From NCBI GenBank assembly GCA_002811675.1, contig PDIM01000005.1, positions 51,417 to 115,416 on the forward strand: DNA of 64,000 nt. Direction: 5' to 3'. The notes under the pieces were generated by a model, which had not been told where the DNA came from, searched no databases, and saw only the letters and a list, made by a program, of their open reading frames with translations. Shown in pieces: positions 10,092-21,935 of the stretch; the first letter of the stretch is position 1, and each line of letters starts with the position of its first letter. A program made the translations under genes and the position numbers. This DNA comes from Ichthyosporea sp. XGB-2017a (taxonomy: Eukaryota; Opisthokonta; Ichthyosporea).

Positions 10092-10437
10092 CTTACTTTA
10101 CGAAGCGCAATAGCTCCTCCTCCTCATGAGGAGAATGGTGATCACGGACTCATTGATTTGACAACCCGTGAAGGGGAAACGCCCAAAGAGGATTATGTTT
10201 TTGGGGAAGCTGATTTCGGAGTCCGACGCGACGACGACACTGATTCCGACGACGAAGAAGAAGAAGATAATTCGTGTTTAGTTCAAGCACTCCACCCGCG
10301 CTTTCGGAGGTGCAGACACCTGCTTGAGGCTCAGCAAGGACGTGGGGTTAAAGTTCTCCCCAGCGTATGGTCAAAAAAAGAAAAGAGTATGACCTCCAGG
10401 TCGAGGCTAAAAACTTTCTAGACTACCTACGCACCTA
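10092..10437 (+). pseudogene. Possible gene remnant, acidic coding-like ORFs in shifting frames
   Basis: An open frame at 10092-10421 has no usable in-frame ATG. It encodes an acidic stretch (DDDTDSDDEEEED) flanked by plausible protein sequence. At about 10282 and 10361 two other frames become the more protein-like reading, the last one ending RKEYDLQVEAKNFLDYLRT then a stop at 10435-10437. The shifting frames suggest either a decayed gene or unrecognised short introns. There is no homology I can name. Confidence 0.25.
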
Positions 10438-10642
10438 ATTCAACGAAAAGGCAAAGGTTCATGTCCCCTTGTGAACTTGATCAGTACGCGTGAAAGATTG
10501 AATGTAAACCCAAGCAAGCACATAGCTAGCGTGCATAACTAAGAATATAATCTGTTTTATTTTCACATTCTGCTCAGTAGGCTCCACGCCCTTCGAGCGC
10601 ATGATGGACGCACACAATTTGATCTATTAAAACTGTACTGTT

Positions 10643-13600
10643 TTATCTCCTTATTTCGCTGTCCGTAGATATATCATCACCATCTGCCAGCTCAATTTCG
10701 CTGTGGGGACCACCACCCCCTATCTCGGCACTCTCTTCACCAACCACATTGCTATTGCCCTTTGTTTTCCTCGGACCAATCGACTTGTAGTTAGCAAGAA
10801 GATAATCTTTCAAAGATGTTATTTCGAATGAACCATCAGAAGGCGTTGAACATGATACTTTGCTCCAATTGGAAAAGTTCTTCGTAGAGAGCATTAAGCA
10901 AGAAAAAAATTGAATCAGAATTGCGACCTGCTTTTCCTCGCTTTCCTCGAGTAATGTGGCAAGATAACTTAAAAGCTGTAAAAATGTATTCCTATTATCT
11001 GCCATTTTGCTCAAATAATTTACAGACAATGCTAATCTCCTTGAGTTTAACGGCTCGTCCTTCAGTGAAAGAAGTGCAATTTTGCAGACGTCATGAGCAT
11101 GTTCAGAAGAATAGATATCTTCATGTGAAGAAGATAAATCTTCTACTTGACTTTTTCTTGGCGAAAAAATTTTCTGGTATGAATTTAAGTATAGCTGATA
11201 TCTCAATCCTTGGCGCTTGGTTCCATTATAAAAGCCAAAAAGAATGTCGAGGGAAGTTGATGGGTTTCGTTGAATTCTTCTCAAGCCCATCCCTATACAA
11301 TTGAATATAAAGCAACCTTTGTCAATCGCTATAAACATTGGGTACTACACAGTAAAGAATTTTCTTATGTACTTACATTGGACTCCAGAAAACAATCGAA
11401 TTTTCTCAATTTCAAGGCTATGTTTCTTATTGGCCGCAGTATATTCCAAAGAAAATAACGTATACTTTTTTGTTTGTTTCACGGTGACTGCTGTCAATAC
11501 ACAGTATGAAAATAGAACGGTCCCCATTGGGTAAATCTGCTCTTTCACAGAAAATGCCTCAAATAAAATGAGGATAACTGCGGTAATGACACCAGTGCAA
11601 GGCAAAGTTCGGGTATAAATGTTTGCCCAGTCAATATAGCTTTGGTTTGTGCGAGCAAGCCAAATTAACATCAAGCTACTTAGGAGAGCGACGAAGGCTA
11701 AGTTTGCTATAGGGTTGGAACCAAAGTGAAGAGTGCTCAGAATTAACGCTGTTTTGTAGTTTTTGTATACCAATATGTATATCCCAGTGAATTTGATATC
11801 ATTATCTTCCTCGAGCTCTTGCCAAATGTGGCCCAAAAGGAATGAGCCAGGGATGAATGTGAAAAGACATATATAGGAAAATGAAAACAGTCTCCAATAG
11901 TTGTCATTAAAACACTCAAGTTTACACACACTTGTCATATAGATACCATCAAATTCCTTGATGTAGGCACAGGAATTCACTCCAAGAATGGTTTCCACCA
12001 AAGGAAAATACAGCCCTGTGCTCAGGGCAACTAGAAGGGGTATGGCAGGCTTCATGAGTATCGCCCCAACTTTGGTCTTCTCAAGTGTAGAGTCGACCCC
12101 GTAATATATAAGACAAGAATAAGCAGTCCATAAGCAGGCAGCGGCAAGACAAATAATATAAGATATTTCACTTTCTAAAGCCAAGCTCAAATACTGCAGC
12201 ACCTTAAATGTTTGCCTGTCTTTTGACAGCCATCCCAAGTCAGATTTAAAACATATTCTTACTATTTGAAAATGTTCCATGCCAATAATAGCTAGGGAAA
12301 CATAATTCGCTAAATTATGACGGATTTTAGACCTGCGAACGACATGAACTTCGAAATGTGTCAAAATTCGATTAATGACATACCAGTCTATTACAAATAC
12401 GAATACTACCAACGCGCACGTAAATGCCAAAACAATACTCTCAGCTGAAGCATTACCTCTAGGATCACCATCGAAGAGGAGAAAGATCCAGGGTTCTTGA
12501 TTTTCTGCTTCTCTTGAACACGATGGGGAGACAGGGGCAATATAAGGAGGGCTCTCCAAGATCGCCCTTTCAAATGTACTACCTGGAAAGTGCATTTGCT
12601 GAGTTATTCGAAAGGGGGGGGGTGTTGTCTCGTATTCAAACAGCTCGCAGCTACCTATTGTACGAAATACAAGGTTCATTTGCCCAGTAGAGTTTTTTAC
12701 TGCTTGCCCATTTCTAACTATCATTCGTGTCTTTAGCAGCTCTCCTTGACCACTGAGAGATATGTTTGTCAAGATTCCCTCTACTTCTGTTTTAGATATT
12801 TGGTCAAGCAATAATAACTCTGAAACGTGAATGGAACTTCGTCCTTTCGCATTGATTATGGTAAGGATACCTTGCGTTTTGATGCATGATTGGCTTTCAT
12901 ATATACCACTGCAATTCGCTCTGTCAAATATATCATCGACCAATGCTGATGGAAGATAACACAAGGGTGACGTGGTAAGTTCTGTTCCGTGTTGAAGACA
13001 AGTCGGCTCTAGTCCTTGCGCAGCCATGTCCTTGTATGTGTTATTTACAGCTCGCATAAGGATGTTGGCTGTATCATAACCAGTCATTGCTGTAGTCTCA
13101 AAAATAGTAGGCTCTCCCTCTAATCCGGTGTTAGTAGCCAAAAGAAAAACTGATTTGTCAGAAAGTTGCTCCACCAAATTTTCATACTTCTTAAACTCTG
13201 CGTTGTTTTGTGGCCCTGGGGTAACAGTAAATAACCCATGAAGTATATCCAGATTTTGATTTAAGTATTCTTGTCCTAACTCATAGTACCAATCATCATA
13301 AGTGATGAACACATAGTCACTTATGCCATTTCCAATCATTTTTAATGACCTGGCCTCTTCGAGTATCAATATATATTCTTCAATCTCCTCTACGTTAACA
13401 AATATAATTCGGGAAGGATATCTCGTTTTTACCTGAATAAGAGTATTGCGAATCAAAAGCCTATTGTCATTCGCACGAAGTGTAACGACATCCACTTTGA
13501 TGCTTCCCCGGAATGCGTGGATAGCAGTTACCAAACCACTCAAAGCGTCATCTTCAGTAACAATGGCCGTGACATGCCACCATTTCATTTTTTGCGAAAA

Positions 13601-15202
13601 TGATATTGAAGTTTTTAGACGAGCCATACTATCTGGGCCAGGGCGAACTAAGGAGGGGTAAAATTCTTTGTCTCTCAATGAAGAAGAAGTAACTGGTCCA
13701 GCTATATGTGGGATGTTCGATGCTGAAGTTAAGGATGCCATAGTGAGAGCAACAGACGACAGTGACGGGCCCACAACAGCAACTGGGTGGCGGGCATTTG
13801 CATTTGAAATAAAATGGCTAGCACCAAAGTAATAGACAGCCAAATCATTCAATGCGGAATTGGTCACAGATATATTTTTGGAAACTTCAAATCTCTTCAA
13901 TCCCAACTCAAACCCTTTGAGGAAGGCATTTCCAAAGCTTCTGGTGGTATTACTAGGAAGATAGAGTTGGGTAATTATTGGGGCTGTATACTGAACTGTG
14001 CTTTCGTTATATATTGGAACCCAGTTTTCCCAGATAGCTTTGTTTTTTTTCAACCAAGAACACGCAGCCGATGCAGGCTCTTTTAATTTGTTAATATCTC
14101 GCAGCATATCTGAAATCAAAAAATTGTCTAAAACAATATTATTAATTAGCTCATAAACAGGAGGCTGGAACTCCTCGAGCTTGTAATCAAAGACCTTAAG
14201 AAGTCTTTTAGATTCAAAGTCACATGCTAGTGGGCCTGATGGGTGACTCGTATCCCCCTGAATACATTCTACAGTTGGTGTCGGGAATGACAGTCTAAAT
14301 ATCAAAGTCGCATAGAGGGCGGTGAACTCAGAAGGATCCCAGTTGTATACTATGAGGTGCTTTCCTTTGTTTAGTGCATCTCCTACCAAATCCATGAAAG
14401 AAGTTCCTAGGTAGACAATAACGAGCTTAATATTATTGTTATTGATCATCTGAGGCAAGAAGCCTATATCATGGGTCGGATATGTTGACCATAGCTGCCG
14501 ACACTGAGTTATATCTGATGAACAGGCTTTCGATATAAACATGCCTGTTACAGGGTCACACCAATCTAGTACTTCAGAATTGCAGACAAACTTTCCATTG
14601 ACTTTTTCTGTAGCTAGATCATTATAAGCGGGAAGGGATGCCAGAACCGCGGCGTCATTCAGAATTGTGTAGTCATTAAAAGTTTTCGCCGGAAAAGCAG
14701 TCTTTAATGAATTGGACATATAAACCCCTGATAATCCAATCAAGGCGCTCTCCTTTGCGCTTACTAGCTTTTGACTAGCCGCGGAAGCAAATGATTTCCT
14801 AAATTCCCCACTTATGTCCCATACTTCCAAATTGAATGTTGTAACTTTGTTTGCGGTGGAGCTATAAGGATTATAAGAGGCGTTGAAAGGGGCAGCAATG
14901 CTAATGTTGGACTGAATCACCATTGTGTTTCGCTTGTTCATCACTTCCTTTAGCAAATATGCCCCCAGATACCCAGATATAATACTGGAGTTCCAGTCAT
15001 GTGTGTCGAAGGAAAAGTTAGTTACAATGCTTGGCTTATCATACCATCCAAATTTTCTGACCTCTGACTCCTCAAAGCACTTTGGCAAAGGAAGAATATA
15101 TTTCCCTGGAAGCCCTTTGTATGGTACTAGCTCTGCGGGGATCTGAACAATAAGCAATAGTCCAACAAAGACAAAAATAATGTCGTGCCCCCCTCGAAGC
15201 AT
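10643..15202 (-). CDS. Class C (GABA-B-like) GPCR with two stacked ligand-binding ectodomains, copy 1
   Basis: Two exons, 15202-11377 and 11292-10643, are joined by a GTAAGT...TAG intron at phase 1, giving 1491 residues. A signal peptide (1-~24) is followed by a ~370-residue domain resembling the glycine-betaine type (OpuAC-like) substrate-binding protein, with GWYDKPSI near its start and a WLKKNKAIWENWVP end. Next comes a type-I periplasmic fold (ANF receptor) at about 400-800, with the VAVVGPSLSS and GYDTANILMRAV segments. The seven TM helices lie at about 915-1245. The ~245-residue cytosolic tail contains a helical block (about 1340-1430) shared with the neighbouring paralogue, then an acidic end. 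The absence of a Cys-rich linker makes it GABA-B-like rather than glutamate-receptor-like. Class C receptors couple extracellular small ligands to G proteins; the ligand here is unknown. It is divergent from its paralogue (634 bp between starts). Confidence 0.9.
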
Positions 15203-15835
15203 TTTGAGGTGTGAATGAATGGGGTTTTCTAGGTCTTGTAGACACCCATACTAGACCGTCTCTATCCAAAAATTCCGCTATCTTCACAAGTGAATAATTC
15301 GAGCAACTTAAGTGTTGGTGCAGAGAGAATAGATGTGGTTTTCCAATCTGTAGGTTACGTCTGATTCAGCATTTTAAAATGCTCAGGGAGACAAACATGG
15401 CCTTCGACCTTTATATTATATATCAGATAATAATATAACTTGCATTTATTCAAGGCTTGATTTATTTATATATTTAGTAAGCGTGAGTCGCGATTACCAT
15501 ATATGGGGTTTCAGCAGCCATAAATGGTCAAGAGGTTGTACACATATGGATTGGCGTTTGCTTGGCTGTAATCATCATTCAATTAGCAGGATATTTTTGC
15601 TGTTATACGTAGGAAAGAATATTAGCGCTTCACAGCCTCACCATCAAAATTAGACTATGAATCAAAATTAGATTATGAATCTTGCCAATGTGGTATAGAA
15701 GTATTGAAGACGCAGAATATGTTATAACTTAAGTTCAATCCAAGAAGGAATATTTAAATAGTGGCGATGAGGACTGTAGTTCCAATTTTAAACGGGGGGT
15801 AGTCACACTTGCACCTAGTATAAGGTCATTAGAAA
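15203..15835. promoter_or_regulatory. Divergent promoter region between the two receptor genes
   Basis: This is an AT-rich spacer between head-to-head paralogues. It contains an 18-bp near-perfect tandem duplication, ATCAAAATTAGACTATGA, at 15643-15660 repeated with one change at 15661-15678, and several TATATA runs around 15410-15475. No specific site was identified. Confidence 0.45.
15643..15678 (+). repeat. Two-copy 18-bp tandem repeat
   Basis: The unit ATCAAAATTAGACTATGA is followed directly by ATCAAAATTAGATTATGA, one mismatch in 18. It sits in the promoter region of the receptor gene that starts at 15836, so it could be a duplicated regulatory site or simple slippage. Confidence 0.8.
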
Positions 15836-18800
15836 ATGGGGGCTGTGTCGAAAACCAAGAGCCAGTTGTTGGTTATCTTTCTGCTGGGGCTTTGGATTAT
15901 AGCCAATGGACAGCTTAGTGTGGATGGAAGAACAAAAATTTCGATGCCCACAACTAACTGTATTTCTACATCAGACGCACAATCGTATGGATGGGATCCA
16001 GTCACTCGTCCTGTGGTTATATATTCAGATTTATGGGAAGGAAGTCAAGCTATCAATGCCATAATTGCTATTCTTTTGAAGGAGGTATATTCATATGAAA
16101 ATGTATCTCTGGAGGTTGGGCAATATCGATTCAACCAGAGCGTGCATATTGATCAGCCTTATGAGTCTTTAAACACCAACTTAGCTTACATTGCAGGGGA
16201 CGTGTGGTCAGGTAGCCAGGCGTGGTATGATAGGTACTATGGAGGAGCTGTGGGGGGGATAGATATTACTATAAAGAATGGCCTTGCAACTCGTCCGGGA
16301 CTGTTTGTTACAAAGAAATTGACAACAGATTTCCCAGCCAAAGATTTCAGCAAGTACTCAGTTCTTCAGGATAGCAGTGTTCTTGCTGCATTACCACCAT
16401 ACAACTTCCGGGCTTCAGGCAAAGATTCTTCTGGGAACTATTTTTGCACTGCAAATAAGTTTCCATGGTGTGATTCTGAAGGGCGATATGTGCCTCCCCA
16501 ATGCCAAGCAGACATAACTGCGTGTAGGCAAATATGGCACAGATATCCCGAGGATTCAGAAGGGCAGCTTGAGCAATTGATCAAAAATCATCAACTTCTA
16601 CTTATCGTAATCTATTTGGGGGATGAGCAATATACGTACGCAAAAGGGATTCTTGATGCTGGGGCACAATCTTTTGCTGTTTACACTTGGGAGGTTCGTT
16701 CTTCACTTCATGCTTTGCACGCTTCCTCTCTGGTTAGGATACCATTTACTTCCGTTAAAGAAGGTGAGTCCTTTGTCATGCTAAAGCATCGGTTACTTGT
16801 GCTAACTATGAGTTATATTTTCGCTCTTCTTAATTAGGTTGTGTTGAAGATTTAACCATTGCTCCAGCCACAGGCAAAAGAACATGTGACTGGTTTTTGA
16901 AGTCAAACGCAATTTTGGTTAGCAGCTCTGTCGAGGTTGCTATGCCCAATGCGCTAGTGTTTCTAAACGACTTCTTGACAGATTCCTCTACTATGACTTC
17001 TATTATTGCCGATAGCTTCGCGAGCGATATTATAACTGCTTCGTGCAACTGGATTAAGACCAAAGGCAGTACTTGGAGAAATTGGGTAAATACGAAGACC
17101 ACAGAAGATAAAGTTTTAATTAACTTAGTACCCATGTTGCCCATGTCGGGTCCAAAGGGCGGGCAAGGCGTGTCTATCTTTGAAGGGATACGTAGTGGAA
17201 TACAGAAAAATTTTCATCTAATTGATTCCAAGGTTAGATTAAGCTACGAAAAGATCCTTGATCATAGATTGGAACCGGTCGTCGCGCGACAACAAATAGT
17301 TGCTCTTTTGTCAAACACATCTGTTCACGGGATTTTAGGTCCAATGGATGGTGCAACAGTATTAACAGTACAAGGGCATACGTCCTTGTATGGGATTCCA
17401 ACAATCGACCAGGGAGTTTACGGCACGGCCTTTGAAGACAAAGCTGCTTACCCAACGCTATACAGGGTTGCACCAAAAGTTGAGAGATTTATGGATTTTG
17501 TTAATTTGTTGTTCAAAGAATTCAAGTGGGTGAACGCTCACGTTCTACTTACGAACTCTCCACTGGGGTTGGACGCTTCACGTGGATTGCTAATTAACTC
17601 GAATTCGGTCATCCGCTACGAGAGTAATACCTTGCTCAATGAAAAAGGTTCTAAATCCCAGCAGCAGTCGGAAATATCAGCTTTCTTAAAGAAAGTTGAG
17701 TCTGGCAGATCGAGAATAATTATTCTTGTTTGTGATATTGCTCAAGCACGAATGGTAATAGAGCAAGCGGCACAAAGGCAGCTTATTGGAACCGAAGAGT
17801 ATATTTGGATAGGTTTCGATAACTGGGCCAACGAATTGTTAATCAGAGGTTGGTCCGGATTTGAGAAATATTTGAACGGATTGCTCATTATTTCAAGGTA
17901 CTCGGACCTTAATATTTTGGATGATAAAACCGATGTTAAGTGGGCGTTGGTAGGGGAATCTGAAAGGTCATTTAGTATTCCTATTAACTCTGAGGTGAAC
18001 AGCGCACTTGGATACGATTCGGCCCTTTCTTTTATGATTGCGCTAAACAAAACAATAGCAAATCTTACAAGTACCGGAATACCCGTCAACTGCTTGTCAC
18101 CATACGTTTTTGGAAGAGTACGAGTCGCACATATGTGTGAGTTGTCTAATGATCAAATGAATAATATAAGAGAAAGAATATTTTGTTCTGGGGCATACAA
18201 CTACACAGGATGTAAAGAAATCAAAGCGATGCAGTTACTAGGCTCTGAAGAGCTTAGAATTCTTTCAAGTACCGCTGATAATGATATCACTAAGAATCCT
18301 CGCATGTTGCTGTTACTTAACTTAGCAGAGGTAAACTTCCGAAGTGCTGGTGGAATCGGTGATTTTTCGTTTGACAGTATCAATGACAGGAATGGTGCGG
18401 ACGGCTTTCTTTATAATTTCGTGATGGCAGGAGACAGTAACATTTCTGTTAAGCGCATTGCCACATTCTCTGCGGGTGAGAAAGAGTTCCCCCAAATGAC
18501 CCTTATTGATACTGGAGCTGTGCTTGGGGCAGGGACAAGAAAAGAGTTCAAAACTCAACTACCCTCTGATACGAAGGTTGCGCTGAGCAATTGCGAGAAA
18601 CTTGATAGCCAAGGTGTGCCTTTCTCTACGGATAGAGATCTCGCTTTGGAAGTGAATTTTTATGGGGAGCTTTTAGCAGCGATAGCTGTTCCGAGCTTGG
18701 GGCTTGTTCTTATCGGCGTCTGCGTTTTGTCATCCAAAAGAGTGATCTTTTTGTTAAAGGAAAGGAAAGAAAGAGAGAAGCAGGGCAAAGAAGCTTCCAA

Positions 18801-20523
18801 GTGGGGTATTGCAAATATGGTCCTTCTATTATTTTATGTGGCAGAGAGTTTTCAGGTCCTTGGTGTTTTGTTTGCGCCGCGATACTCATTTGCAAAAGAT
18901 ACCAACATCCCTTACATTGTCGCATCAAGCTTTGGACTCTACGTGGCCTTTGAGTGGTCATTCTATATATACTCATTTCTTGTTTTTGTTTTCTTGAGCT
19001 TACTTCTGTTTGTTAGAAACTTTGACTATCTATTTACTACCCAGTTCGGAAATGTATGTCTTCGTTTGATAATTTCGTTTTTGCAAGTTGTATCTCGACC
19101 CCTTTTCTTTCCATGTATTACATCTCTGATTTCTCAACTTTCTTGCTCATATATAGAGTTAGAAGACAAGGGCTATTTGATCAACTTTTGTGATGATCTA
19201 GTTGAATGTGGAACCTCAGTGCAGAAGATAAAGGCCACTATATCATCTGCTCTCCTTCTCCTCTTCGTACCTGTAGTTATGTATTTGGGAAATGGTATAG
19301 AAAATATAGGCCCGAAAAAGGATATCGAAATGGGGGAGCTTTCGTTTCTTGTAGCCACTCTATTCAAATGTATACTTGCTCTTTTGGCTTCTTTCGCTAG
19401 TTACAAACCTCTCTTGTATGTCTCCTTTCTGACAGGGATCATTGCTGTCTATATTATTTTCTTGTCGATTAATAGAGCTTCATCGAGTGGCAGTATCAAT
19501 ATGTTCTTGCTCTTCATCTTCAGCTCCTGGTTGATTAGTGGGGTTATTCTTATTGTAGCTGAGTCAATATCTGCAAGTGATTATGAGCTTATATTTCCTA
19601 CAATTGCAGTCATTGATACTTGTGTGATCGTATTTGGAATGCTATTCTCATTTCGCAAACGCGAGAAAGCTAACGAAAATGAGGGTGGGGCTTATGGTCC
19701 CAAAAAAATTTCTCGAAAGTTGACAATGAAAGCCAAAGCACTTGTAAAAGCTGTTACCCGCCCCTCTGCTGTTATTAAAGCTCAGAAGGTTCACGCTTTG
19801 ACTGACACCAAAGCAAGGATGATAAGAAATGTTGAAAAGGAGCAGACCGAGGACATGTTTAATGAAATCGCTTACATCTGTGCATTGAATCGGCAGTGCC
19901 AGTTTTTAAACCCAGAATTGCTTCGAGAAATGATTTCGTTATTACATTCTCAGCCTGAATTTTTTATTCAATTGTTTGCGGCACATGATACAGAAGCATC
20001 ATCCCGTCACAGGAAAGCTATATTCTCCATATCGTTTATTCTTTTGTCATCAGATCTTGAGATTCTTCACAGGTCAGATGAGAATCCAAGCTACCAAACG
20101 ACAATGAACAAATTGGAGATGCTTCTCTTGGCATTTATGCCGGACGATGCACTGGTTCCTATCACAAGTAATATTGATCAAAGTGGGGATAGTTCAGAAG
20201 CTAACAAAAAAGCTTTGTTCCAAACACCCATTCAAGGTGTTTTTATTGGAGAAGATGGAATAAGCAATGGAAACGCTGAGGAAGGTGTTGTTGATATCGT
20301 AGAGCCTTTCTGTGATGTGAATTCGTCCACAGAGAGCATCCAGGCCAGTATTTTGGCCCTACAACACAATGATCGTGATGAAGAAGACAAAGAAAGACAA
20401 GCCAATGGCGATGGCGATGCAGAAAAGTCAAACGTGCAAGTGACTTCAAGACAAGAACAAGAAACAATAGAAGCAGAAGTAGAGTTACCGTGGGTCTGCA
20501 CCAACGATGATGACCAGTCATGA
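15836..20523 (+). CDS. Class C (GABA-B-like) GPCR with two stacked ligand-binding ectodomains, copy 2
   Basis: Exons 15836-16763 and 16838-20523 are joined by a 74-bp GTGAGT...TTAG intron at phase 1, giving 1537 residues. The join reads KEGCVEDLT and restores alignment with copy 1. The layout matches copy 1: signal peptide (SQLLVIFLLGLWIIANG), an OpuAC-like domain to about residue 400 ending in WIKTKGSTWRNWV, an ANF-type ligand-binding domain (about 410-850), seven TM helices (about 920-1247) and a long cytosolic tail. The tail has a helical block (about 1310-1414) clearly related to copy 1, then a Glu/Asp/Gln-rich end. Overall similarity to copy 1 is recognisable but distant, so the inverted duplication is old. 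The intron position differs from copy 1 (ectodomain here, start of tail there), suggesting independent intron gain or loss. Confidence 0.92.
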
Positions 20524-21101
20524 CTAATGGTTGCCGGGAGTTGAAAATTTCTGAGAATTCAAAATAAAAAATGAAGTCCTCATAATTGATATTGCACCAT
20601 TGTATTTCCCTCGAGGGAATATCTAATTCTGTGGATCGCGGGAAATTTGGAATTTGTCAGAAATAAAACCTCTGCGTCCTCTGTAAACCGGCAGAGCTGT
20701 ACATGTAGCCTGCGCGCAGTCTCGCATCATCGAATCGTCATGTTCGTTATGAAAAGTCCCATACAAAATTCATAATAGAAATAGTAAATAATATATATCT
20801 TTTAGCGGGTGTTGTGCAAGATCTTGTTCTTGTTAATATACGGTTAATCTACCTAACTCTCCGGATAGAGAGCACCAGTGTGTCTGGTGTGTGCCTTGAT
20901 TTATCCACCCTCCTTTCCTTCTAGGGCTTTTATAGTCAAGGAAAACAAAAAAGGCATTGTGTTTGACTGGTCTATTCTGTTTTCCGAATGAAGCAAATAT
21001 CGAGATCTTTATTCTAGATTTGTTTTTTAGTTTGCGCAGATTGACTGTGAGGACTAGTAAGAAAAGGGAAAGAAAAAAGACAAACATTCAGATCTTTTAA
21101 A
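20524..21101. other. Intergenic, promoter of MARVEL-protein gene
   Basis: This 578-bp stretch holds the 3' UTR of the receptor gene and the upstream region of the next gene. It is AT-rich. I see no coding signal, repeat family or RNA gene in it. Confidence 0.4.
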
Positions 21102-21839
21102 ATGTACTCTCAACCTATTGTAAGTACGATAATAGCTCAGGGAGACGATCTATATGAACGCAAATGTGTGCTAATGCCTTTTGTTTCCTTCTGTTTTTTG
21201 GTTCTTGCGTTAATCAGGGGCAGGAAAACAGCCCTTCGTCTACATCACCCATGGGGGGAATGGATGCTATTGTAGGCACGACATTTGGAAGACTTCGGGC
21301 AGGTCAATTGGTTTGTGGGGCAATAAGTTTCCTGGCTGGGATAAGTGTGTATTTAGATGACGGGTGTGGTTATTGGGGATTGAGATTTCATTGGTTTGTG
21401 TCACTGATCTGCGTGTGTATAAGCGGCGGCTTGCTATGGTGTGGTTATAGTGGGATTCAGATTGAGTATGGACAGTATGATCGCACGTTTATAGAACTGC
21501 TTTCCAGTGCATTGGCCACCGCTATTTTATTTGTTTCATCGAGCATTGCTGCGGGTAAGGGCATGTGTTTAGCACAGGGTGGGGGGTCTGCATTGACCAT
21601 ATCTGTGGTAAGTTCTGGGTTTTTGCTGAGACAGAATTAACCGTTCGTGCGTGTAACTAATGAATTTTATTGAATGATAGGTCTTTGGATTTCTAGGGGT
21701 GGTATTATGGGCTACGATGGCCTATTTTTCATTCAAAAGGTGGAAATCTGGGTTTAGAAGATTCTCTCCTCTAACTGAAGACTTGGTAGCTAGTGCCACA
21801 CCTTTTGAGCCTTATGAACCTCCTTCAGGTGATCTATAG
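21102..21839 (+). CDS. Four-TM MARVEL-domain protein, synaptogyrin-like
   Basis: Three exons, 21102-21119, 21218-21607 and 21681-21839, all with GTAAGT...AG junctions at phase 0, give 188 residues. The first coding exon is only six codons (MYSQPI). Four hydrophobic helices lie at about residues 25-45, 58-78, 92-112 and 130-155. The fourth ends WATMAYFSFKRW, like the synaptogyrin/synaptophysin family end of TM4 (W…A…FQRY), followed by a short Pro/Tyr-rich cytosolic tail (EPYEPP). MARVEL proteins of this group sit in small secretory or recycling vesicles and shape membrane traffic. The length and tail match synaptogyrin (~190-230 residues); the N-terminus lacks the canonical loop cysteines, so exact orthology is unproven. 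It is convergent with the forkhead gene, with 96 bp between stops. Confidence 0.8.
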
Positions 21840-21935
21840 ATGGTCAGAATTTAAGTTAAATTTGCAGTTTATTGTAAATATTTTAGAATAATTTTGGTTC
21901 CCAAGAAAGCAAAGAAGTTTCATGAGATAAAAGGC

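Noticed and set aside
10643-11338. Separate small gene downstream of receptor copy 1
   Set aside because: An in-frame GTAAGT...TAG intron joins it to the receptor, and its helical block matches the tail of the paralogue, so it is the last exon.
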